From NCBI RefSeq assembly GCF_958298935.1, contig NC_084938.1:3975501-4039500 (forward strand): a stretch of DNA of 64,000 nt. Direction: 5' to 3'. Shown here piece after piece: positions 54,801-64,000 of the stretch (within the stretch, counting starts at the first letter, position 1; each line of letters starts with the position of its first letter). A program made the translations under genes and the position numbers. The DNA is from Phragmites australis. Lineage: Eukaryota; Streptophyta; Magnoliopsida; Poales; Poaceae. The notes beneath the pieces were generated by a model that did not search any database, was not told the DNA's origin, and saw nothing but the letters and a program-made list of their open reading frames with translations.

Positions 54801-56388
54801 CATCTCTAATAATTGGAGAGTCTCCTAGCATATCATATTCATCATCACTAGATGTCACAATAAGCTCTACGACTTGCTTTACTCTCCATTCTTACCGAAT
54901 AGGCACCATCGGCTTGATTTCATTGAATACTTGATCTCTCACCTTTTCAGCTTGTGATTCTCCCAACTCTTGTTTTCGTAACCTTTGTAGCCTCCTCTTT
55001 TGGGAATGTGAGAGACCCCTAGGACACCACAGTGGCTTCGGCTTAGTCCTAAGCAGCAAGGACTTCTCCTTTTCAACCTTCCGATCGTCTGAACTGGCAA
55101 TCGGCTTTGAACTAGAAGTTGCTTCTTGAACATTTGGCGCCATGGGCTGTTGTACTACTGTAGATGTCACCTCCTTAAGCTCAAGATCAGTACCAACCAC
55201 TCCTACAACTTCCCCTTTGTTGCTGCCACTTGATCCGTCATTAGCCGATTGCTTTTGCACTTTGCTCTCATCAACAACCGGCTGTTTTTCTTTCCATTCC
55301 AGATCTGATTTCTCATTAGAAATACTCGTGTTCTTCACACGATAGACCTTCTTAACATGTATTCTATCCCTCCTATCATTTGACTTATTTTTGGGATCAA
55401 ACTGGTCTTGTTTAGGACGAGATAGTCTGTCGAACGCCGAAGATCGTGATGCTGTCCACCCCGGGTGAAATAATGCAAATGGCATAGAAGGTGGTGTCCA
55501 AGGTGGACACCAACCCCACGGCGGATATGGAGGGCAAACCATCGGAGGAGACCCCCACATCATAGGCATTGGCAACCCGAAAGGAGGGAACAGAGTTGCT
55601 ACAATATTATCCTCCCATTGTCTCCTCCTCCCTTCAAACTCACGCTTCGGAGGTGATGTTGGCTGTTTAAGAGTATTGGGCCGGCTGCCCCATTTTTGGC
55701 TGGCCTTGCCACTCTCATACTTAGCCAAAAGTGTATCAAATGTAAGTTTTAGCTTCTCATGCTTCTTAATAGCTTTGTTCTTACCTTCATTCACTTTCCA
55801 ACAACCAATTTCTGGACTTTTAGGTTTGATCATCTTTGGCCTTACATTATTATCACCAATGATCACACTCTTGCCTTTCGTCAATTCGGTTTGAGACGGC
55901 CGAACCAAGACCTTCTTCCCTTCAAAGTTCATCATGTTGACGGGGAATGGATCATCATCTAGCTTCATCTTAAAATTTGCAGCAAACTTCAATCATCCTT
56001 CATTAATGGCCGATTGAATCTGTTGACGGAAAATATTGCAATCATTAGTAGCATGAGAATATGAATTATGCCATTTACAATATGCACGTTTCTTAATCTC
56101 CTCAAGTGATGGAATAACATGATTAGGAGACAAACTAATTTGCTTTTCTTGTAACAAGAGATCAAATATCCTATCACATTTAGTGACATCGAATGTGAAT
56201 TTCATCTCTTCTTGCCGATTCTTCTGTGGAGTCGGCTTCAATGTGGGGCACACGAATAGCTTAGATTTGGGCTTCCATGTCCATTTGGCTACACACACGT
56301 CTATGCTATCATCATCTAACAAATCATTCTTATATTCAACTATGTGAATCCTCAGTTCGAAGGAACAGGCATAACAATCCTCCTCCAT
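51879..56388 (-). pseudogene. Internal region of Ty3/Gypsy element X (gag-PR-RT-RNase H; integrase absent)
   Basis: On the minus strand the order is gag remnant (about 56388-54892, with a CKWH...DC knuckle-like motif), protease (VDGGATVNLI, near 54600), reverse transcriptase (about 54065-53158: VCIDFRDLNKAT, FGLKNASATY) and RNase H (FDGSA, NQAEDEALL, GDSILVVQ, about 52490-52110). Nonsense codons interrupt it at 53655-53657 and 52233-52235, and frames change in between. The RT active site reads YIND instead of YIDD. From the RNase H end to the polypurine tract is only ~220 bp, so no integrase is encoded. The 5' LTR and start of gag are missing at 56388. It is a dead copy. Confidence 0.85.
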
Positions 56389-59135
56389 CTCTTCCTGAAG
56401 AATTCAATGGAGGCTGTGAAGCCTTCACACCTGAGCTCTAATCGATATGATGGCCCGAGAAGTTCAAGCCGGGTCCAATCCATAAGTACGACGGGAAGCT
56501 TAACCCCAATGAGTGGTTAAAGATATACACTATTGTTATTTGAGAGGCCGATGGTGACAACAGGGTAATGACCAATTACCTACTAACTGCCCTCTATGGA
56601 CCTGCAAGGTCCTGACTGCTGAACCTACTGCCCAACTCAATTTGATCATGGGCTGAGCTAAAGGCTTAGTTCATCGCCAACTTTCAGGGAACGTTCGAGC
56701 ACCTAGGAACAGAAGACGATCTCCATTAGTTGAACCAACGCACGGACGAGTCTCTTCGAGACTTCATTCACAGATTTTGTGATAGGCACAATACAATCCC
56801 GGACATCTCTGACAGCCTAGTCATCATCACATTCAAGCGAAGCATCAAGGACAAAGATCTAGTCGGGAAGCTTGCTACCCGGAAGATCAATACGATGAAA
56901 GAACTCTTCGAGTTGGCTGATAAATATGCAAAGTGTGCTAAAGGTCAGGCACACAACAAAATCCTCAGACTGGAAAGGACAAGCTCAAGTCCTCAAAGAA
57001 TGAGGGGAAGAAGAACAAACCTAGTGACAAGAGCAAAGGTCCGGACACGACCGTGGTTGCGGTCGATAGGAGCAAATCACACAGCACTGGGGATAATAAG
57101 GGCCTAAGCCGTGGAGGTAAAAAATAGTGTCCCGTCCATCTTGTCTAATGTTTTGACGAATGTCATGTTATAAAAAATAAGCTCGATGACAAGCTTAAGG
57201 CTACTATTGCTGAGTACCATAACAAACAGACCAAGCTAGACGCCAAAGACAATGAGCCTGAATTCCGAGGGGTCGAACAGAGCTTGACGCACATCTACGG
57301 AGGATCCGTCTCATATGAGTCCAAGATGCAGTACAAGGCGGTCAAAAGGGAGGTCAACCTGGCTCTAATCGGGCCTTCTTGACACCTCAAGTGGTCAAAA
57401 GTCCCAATCACCTTTAATCAAGCTAACCATCCAACCGCGGTTCCACACCCAGATCGATATCCAGTTGTGGTCAAGCCTGCTATCCTCAACATCAAAGTCC
57501 ATAGGTTCTTGGTCGACTGGGGTAGCTCGCTGAACCCCATCTTCACCAAAACATTAGACAAGATGGGAATCCAAAGGTTGGAGCTCAAGACAGGAACTGA
57601 GCCTTTTCATGGTATAACTCCAAACTCATCGACCATGTCCCTTGGATAGATCGAGTTGCCGATCACGTTTGGCGAGCCTTAAAATTTCCGTACAGAGAAG
57701 CTTACCTTTGATGTTGTGGATTTCGAGATAGTCTACAATGTGATCCTAGGTCACCCAATGTTAGACATGTTCATGGATGTAGTGCACTACATATACCAGA
57801 TGCTCAAGATCCCATGCCCTAATAGGGTCATAACCATCAAGAGAGATCAACGTGTAGCAGTCAAGTGCGACAAGCAGAGCTTGGATATGGTCGAAACACT
57901 TCGGTCGAGCAGCAACTACCTCAAGAGGCATGAAGTCTTAGCACCAGAAGCACCATGCCACCCCTAAGGTCAAGGATTCCAAGCTCTTAAACCTCGCTAA
58001 TACCTCCAGACCCGACGACGCTACCAAAGGTGAGGACCATGATGGTACTAAGGACAAGAAGGCAGGTAGTGGCGTCAAGGTAGTGCCCCTCGACCCGTTT
58101 GAACCAGCCAAGATGGTCAAGATAAGGGTCAACCTTGATCCCAAATAGGAACTCGAGCTCATCGCTTTCCTCGGGCAAACTAGGATGTGTTTGTGTGCCA
58201 ACTGTCCAATATGCCCGGGGTCCTTAGGGAGGTCATCGAGAATCGACTAGCAGTGAAACCCGCCACCAAACCTGTGGTGCAGAAGCAACAAAGATTTGCG
58301 GAGGACAGAAAACAAGCTATCTAGGAGGATATGGGCAAACTTCTAAATGCAGGCTTCATCCGAGAGGTCCATCATGCTACATGGCTTACTAATCCCATCC
58401 TTGTGAATAAGGCTAATGACAAATGAAGAATGTGTGTTGATTTCACCGACCTAAACAAAGCTTGTCCCAAAGATCCTTTTCCTTTCTATCGTATTGATCA
58501 AATTATCGACTCTACTGTGGGTTGTGTAGTGCTATGTGTTCCAGATGCCTACTCAGGGTATCACCAAATTAGCATGAGAGCCGAGGATGAGGAAAAAAGC
58601 ACTTTTGTTACCCCGTTTGGTGTATTTTGTTATGTAAAAATACCTTTTGGTTTAAAGAATGTTGGTGCTACCTATCAATGGTGTATTCAAAATTGCCTAT
58701 AGCTCCAAATCGAGCGTAATATAGAAGCTTATGTCGATGATATTGTAGTTAAGTCTAAGACCAAAGATGCATTGATTAACAATCTCAAGGAGACATTCGA
58801 CAACCTCAGGAAGTATTGTATGATGCTTAACCCCGAGAAGTGCACGTTTAGTGTCCTGTCCAACAAGCTTCTTGGTTTTTTGGGTGTCAAGTCGAGGCGT
58901 TGAGGCCAATCAGGGAACAATAGAAGCCCTTGACTAAATGTGGTCACCTCAAACACTAAAGAAAGTTCAAAAATTAGTAGGATGTATAGGAACCCTTAGT
59001 CGATTCATCTCCAAGATGGGCGAATGAGTGATACCTTTCTTATTCATCTCCAAGATGGGCGAATGAGTGATACCTTTCTTCAAGCAGTGAAGGAAATATT
59101 ATGCATATGAAGGCTTTGACAAGGTAAGGTTAGTT
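56389..59135 (+). pseudogene. Ty3/Gypsy element Y, left part: gag, protease, reverse transcriptase remnants
   Basis: The plus-strand gag core starts around 56450 and continues through 57110 (RDFIHRFCDRHNTIP). Protease is near 57500, with the active site reading VDWGSS where family members have VDGGSS. Reverse transcriptase (about 58240-58900) has VDFTDLNKACP, FGLKNVGATY and an intact YVDDIVVKS. Stops at 58322-58324, 58423-58425 and 58700-58702, and frame changes, show it is dead. A 39 bp tandem duplication sits at 59003-59080. The connection domain breaks off near 59135. Confidence 0.85.
59003..59080. repeat. 39 bp tandem duplication in element Y
   Basis: ATTCATCTCCAAGATGGGCG plus the following 19 bases occurs twice back to back (59003-59041, 59042-59080) with no difference. 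Confidence 0.95.
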
Positions 59136-62100
59136 TGACTCTTTTGCATAAAAAAACATTTAAGTAAAAACATTTAAAAAGCAGTAGTAATTAAATATAT
59201 GACTGTAAACAACTCACCACCTCAAGATTCCACCGATCTTGACTTAACCAACTGACCACCTCAACCAAAGTTCTAACCACCAAGGTTGAACACCCAACAC
59301 CTCAACCATGGCTCCCACCACCAAAGTTGAACTACTAACCACCTCAACCACGATTCCCACTATTGTGACTAACCCACACCTCAATTATGTCACCACTGCA
59401 GTTGACCACACTGACCAAACTATCAAGTTATAATCATGGTAGGTTTTCCGTGCTTCTCGTGACCGTGAGCACGGCTGAATATTGTACATACCAACAAGTC
59501 GTGATTTCATCACCTGCAAGCAGGTGACAAAGTCTCCATTTTACCCGTGTTAGCTAGACACTTGCACACATCCAAGGTGTGTGGCCAGGAGATCACTACA
59601 AAGCCTTTACAATGCTCCTCTCAGCACATGTCTACCCGCTAAGGTTTCACCGCCGTGTGATTCCACCTCAACAACGGAATCCCCCTCTTGCGCCTTTCGG
59701 ATCCCAAGACATCGTCCATTCACCGCTCTTCAGCCTAATCTACACTATGCTGAGAGTAGCAAATTAATTGCCTAGGCCTGACCCATATCAGGCTTGTGGT
59801 TGTACTGTAAATACATAAAAGTCACCCCATAAACTGGTCCTTAGATTTGAGCAAGACCACCATTTTCCAAACCATACATTCCATCATACCACATGCTCAA
59901 ATCCCTATACCATGTTGCTACAAAGTTATTCTATCATATTTTATCATTGTTGCATTGGACCATTAGCAAGTTCGTAGAGCATTAATCATGATTATCATCC
60001 CAAAGCAAGGCTAAGCATCATCTACCCTTCCATAACCCAAAACCATACTATGGCAACAAGGATGACAAGGAAAAATTAGGGTAAAGCCTAACACTTGGGA
60101 TTCCCAATAAATTATTAGCATGTATGTTTATAAAACAAAATATTAAAAACTGGGATAAGTATGTTCAAGAACACAACTTGGCTCCACTCAGCTCAGTTGA
60201 GTCTTCAAAAAAGTCTTGGTCTTGAAGTCCTTTTAGTTCATTCGGAACATTGACTAATTGCAAAAACTACTAACAAACAACACATAGGAAAACACTAAGA
60301 ACAACATACCAAACATAATAAAAAAACTTTAAAAACACTATAGTTGGATGGGTATGATTTTAGAGAAGAAATTTAGATGCAAGATCGCCTAAGTCGGAGT
60401 TAGGATGAAAGATAACGGCTTTCGGAAGATGGATTAGGCTGAAAAGGAAAGACTGGTTTACCGGAGTTATCTTCCTATAGGAAATGGTTTATTGCGCAAT
60501 CATTGTGTCAGACTTGACAACATCATTTTGCAAGGTTTAAGAGGTATAGGGCTGACTAGACTTCACTAACTAGGCTAAATAGGATGATGTGGTGCCAACT
60601 TGGCATGCCATGCAAGCATCGTCTTGGATTAAAGAAAAGGTGAGTTGAAGTCTTGCCTAAACTATCCATGATAGAATAAATGGCTGGAGGTTGCACTTCT
60701 TGGTTAAGGATACTGTCGGTGACTCTGCGTAGTGACGACAGCTTGGGTTTCGTTGGAGACGACGATCGGGTGTGTGGCCACTGACATCGATGTTGGGCTT
60801 CAGTGGTATTTCAGCGAAACAAGTGAAGCATGGCGTAGAACGTGGAAAGACTAACTCAAAAGTATGGTCAGTTTTGGAAGGGGTCATCCAAGGTAGCGGC
60901 AAAACAATGATGATTGCCGCTAGGTTTGGTGGTGACTGCGAACAGATGCATCATTGAAGATGCTCGCGTTCCTGGAGATTGGTTATGAATTTTGAGGAAC
61001 CGTCTGAACAAAGACGTTCATATATCCCGGGAACATAATGCTATAGCATGGGTTTGGGTAGATCATCCCCTGAGAGGAAGATTGATCAACGGAGATGAGA
61101 TGGGTGATGGCTGCAGCATGCTGTGGTTGGCAGCCATGTTTTGGATGTGTCGTTGCACAACCAGTGAAGGAAACATAGGGACATGTAGAACACTCCATGG
61201 GATATGTCGTGACACAGATGGCACATCCATACGGCTTCCGGATTGACGGGGAACGTGACAATAAACTCGATGTGTGCACAGAATGCGTCCAGAAACTGGA
61301 CAGCGGGCATGTCGACCTTGATCCCGGTGGTTTGGCTGATATACTGGATGAATTGGTTGGTGAGGGTGCGGGAAACATCATGGGTCATGCACTGGTGAAA
61401 GGGAATTGTGATTTGATCAGTGATCAGCCGAGAACGTCGATGCCAATCGGTGACAGCGTGGTTGTCCGCAATGGTGACGACCGTGGCAGCGTAGATCGAC
61501 CTTTGGCCAAGGCTAGGGCTTTGCTAGGGACTTAGTATGATGGTAAAACAGGGGTAATCAAGGATAAAGAGGGGTTCTCACCTTGCTTTGATGATCAGAG
61601 AAGGAGGATTCATGGAGACAACGACGTAGCGTATCACGGGCAACAATGGGTAGGGCACCTGCAGTGGCTGGGGCATGGAGGGATGTAAAGGGGGTAGGGG
61701 AGGACGTTCAACACCTATTTATAGGGCTAGGGGAGGCTGGTTGAGGTGGAGTCCAAACCGGACACGATTCAGATTCGAGTTCGAGTCGGTTAGGATTTAC
61801 TTTTTCGTAGCTCTCTATTCTGAGGATGATATCTCCACCGTTAGAACTCAAAATTGGACGTTTCTGGACTCTAAATTGTAGTACTCGAAAAGGTCTACAA
61901 CGTTGGTAGTCATTGTAACTTCTGAAAACACCATTTTGATTTCCAAAAATGTGTCATAAGATAAAATGTTTAAACTGAGACTTATCTGCGCAACACTGAT
62001 TTGGGGGGCCATAACTCCTAGTTCCATTATTCAAAAGGGGACTTCCATAGGTTCACATCGAAGCTCTCGATGAGACCTACAACTTTGGTACTGTCAAGAT

Positions 62101-62819
62101 TTGCATTTGAGGCTGTCTTAAACTCCGAAACTGCATCGGAAGATGAGGCTGTCTAGGACTCCGTGAATATCCACAGATTTCGTGGATCATTTGTGTTGAG
62201 CCTCCTAGATGATTTGTGTGCCGGTCAAGAGCTTGGGCTTGGATAGGATTGGGTTTAATGGCACCTTAGGCATATCTAGGGTTTTAGAAAAGAAACTTTT
62301 GCAGAGAAATTTGAATAGAGTTTGAATTTGAATTGAGTTTAGAGTGAATTTAAGAGAAACGAAAAAATAAGGTTGAACAAGAATGAGAGTAGATAAGGAA
62401 TTTGAATTTGGATTTGGGTAGAATTTGAGAAAGACGAGAGATTGGATTTAAAAAAGAATTTGGATAATATTTGAATTGAACTAGAGAAGAATCATGTATG
62501 ATCAAGGATGAAATAGATGGCGAATTCAAAAATTTTGAATTCCAACAATTAAGATCCTTAACCTACCCACTATTGAATTTTGTAAAAACATTTTCAAAAC
62601 CTTTTTCACTCCAAAACATGAAAAAGAAGAAAAAGAAAAAGAACTCTAATGCATTTACCTAGCTCCTAGCAAAACTCAGCATGCAATGCACAAAAAATAA
62701 TAACCTAGGTTGCTTGGTTGTTTATGAAAATAGGTTTTAAACTGCTCTACTGGTGAAGCTACTCACTAAAGTTGTAAAATTTTAAAAAGTTGTAAAATCT
62801 TAGAAAGTAGGGTGTTACA
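59136..62819 (-). mobile_element. LTR-type insertion Z (TGTAACACCC end) within element Y
   Basis: At its right limit the minus strand begins TGTAACACCCTACTTTC (from 62819), a frequent start of grass Gypsy LTRs. It separates the RT and RNase H parts of element Y. The left limit is not firm (about 59135), no target duplication was found, and ~250 codons of element Y (RT connection to RNase H start) are missing. Degenerate ~35 bp repeats with CCACCTCAACCA occur at 59215-59400. Open frames on both strands near 60650-61540 have no recognisable domains. Confidence 0.5.
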
Positions 62820-63826
62820 GGGACTGGCATTGTGCTCAAATCTCCAACGGGCGACGAACTCATGTACATTGTTCAATTAGAATTTAAAGCTTCCAACAAT
62901 ATTGTAGAATATGAAGGACTGGTAAGTGAGCTTCGCATAACTATATCACTTAGAATCAGAAGACTACACATGAAAGGGGATTCACAGCTAGTTGTAAACC
63001 AAGTGCACACGGAGTACCAATGCTTAGACGACAATATGATGGCTTATCTGAGTGAAGTACGAAAGCTCGAGCAAAAATTCGAAGGGTTGGAGGTCACACA
63101 CATCCGAAGAAGCGACAAATCCATTGCCATGAACTCACTAAACTCGCTTCATCTTGTTCATCCACACCTGTATGAGTCTTTTTTGAGAAACTCGTCAAAC
63201 CATCTATCTCGATAGCTTTGAGTGCAGATGCTATCCAACTCGTCCAGTAGTCTGGTTGGGTCAGCGAGGCAGAATCCACAAATATGTAAGCTGCTCTATG
63301 CAAATGCTAACTGACTTGGATGACCCCATTCCGAGCTATCTCAAAGGTCGAGAGATCCCTGATGATGATGCATCTGTAGATAAAAATTGCTTGTAAGTCC
63401 AAGCTATATGCTTTGGTAGGTGGCAGACTCTTCCGAAAGGGGAGTAATAGAATCTTGATGAAATGCATCACTCAGGAATAGGGCAATAAGATAATGCTCG
63501 ATATTCATGGAGGCATGTTTGATAATCATGCGTCTTACCCACCTTAGTTTGAAAGGTTTTCTGTCAAGGCTTTTATTGGCCGACTACCCTCAAGGATGCT
63601 TCTAGGCTAGTAAAAAAAATGTGAAAGCTACTAATTTTTTAGAAGGCAGACCACTTGACCAGCCCATGCTCTGCAAATAATTTCTCTTTCTTGACCTTTC
63701 TCCATCTAGGGTTTGGATATCCTAGAACCATTCCCAAGGGCCCAAGGTGGTTTCAAATTCCTATCTGTGGCTATCGACACGTTCACTAAGTGGATCGAGG
63801 CCGAACCCATGAGAAAGTATAGCGAA
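62820..63826 (+). pseudogene. Ty3/Gypsy element Y, right part: RNase H and integrase remnants
   Basis: RNase H motifs (NNIVEYEGLVSELRI, GDSQLVVNQVH) occupy 62832-63110. An integrase zinc-binding remnant (IHGGMFDNHASYP, about 63505-63545) follows, then the integrase core start (FLSVAIDTFTKWIEAEP, about 63755-63815). Stops and frame changes are frequent. The copy is cut near 63826. Confidence 0.8.
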
Positions 63827-64000
63827 ATGGCCCTTTTAGGGCATGTATGCGATTTTGGTGATTAATGAAAACATAGTCAACAATACTAGCGTGTTTGCCA
63901 AGTATATGATTTAGTATATCTTATGGATGCTATACATGAAGAAGCTACTGAAGCCAAAGTCAAGAAAGTTTGAATTGGATGAGTTCAAAAAAAGTTGTTA
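63827..64000. mobile_element. Left edge of another insertion (window end)
   Basis: Integrase sequence stops abruptly, and GGGCATGTATGCGATTTTGG begins a sequence like the start of other grass retroelement insertions. The right side lies outside the window. Confidence 0.3.

Noticed and set aside
60657..61535. Candidate genes within insertion Z
   Set aside because: Overlapping frames on both strands without motifs; better explained as LTR-type sequence.

Overview
The window is nuclear DNA of a grass (Poaceae). The protein genes are plant genes with GT-AG introns. First exons are very GC-rich against AT-rich surroundings, as in grass genes. Intergenic space is full of grass-type transposons: Stowaway MITEs, CACTA, hAT, Harbinger-like and LTR elements. 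From memory, the order MYB103-like, Sm E, At1g01500-like resembles a region at the start of rice chromosome 8; I could not check this. The exact species cannot be read from the sequence.

Five host genes are supported. (1) 1202-1868 (+): last two exons of a gene, possibly a SHAQKYF-class MYB-related factor. (2) 5518-7342 (-): a complete three-exon R2R3-MYB of the MYB103 secondary-wall type. (3) 36679-40028 (+): a complete six-exon small nuclear ribonucleoprotein E. (4) 43151-45455 (+): a two-exon At1g01500-like protein with a Gly/Val-rich C-terminal segment. (5) 46719-50024 (+): a nine-exon TRAIP-type RING E3 ligase ending in a PCNA-binding (PIP) box.

The roughly 29 kb between genes 2 and 3 is almost all repeat-derived. 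It holds two Stowaway MITEs, a tandem triplication of a ~520 bp unit, and a Harbinger-like element with a non-autonomous hAT-like copy nested in it. A second hAT-like copy was split by a 4.5 kb CACTA element that carries a Ulp1-like protease pseudogene and an unrecognised two-exon gene. Next come a near-complete 4.0 kb hAT transposon (transposase with one frameshift, plus a separate short BED-finger gene), an inverted Copia-type solo LTR, an LTR-like region ending in a perfect-period 234 bp x 3 tandem array, and a possible small Helitron.

From about 50.4 kb to the end the sequence is nested LTR retroelements. A decayed plus-strand Ty3/Gypsy element (Y) is interrupted by a minus-strand Ty3/Gypsy element (X; 3' LTR at 50728-51878, no integrase, 5' LTR lost). 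It is interrupted again by an LTR-type insertion ending at 62819, and apparently once more near 63826.

The host genes do not form one pathway: they concern secondary-wall transcription, splicing and replication-linked ubiquitin signalling. The most unusual item is the two-gene hAT element at 23739-27714. I saw no tRNA, rRNA or CRISPR. Exon junctions were placed by eye from frame, splice sites and remembered family sequences.
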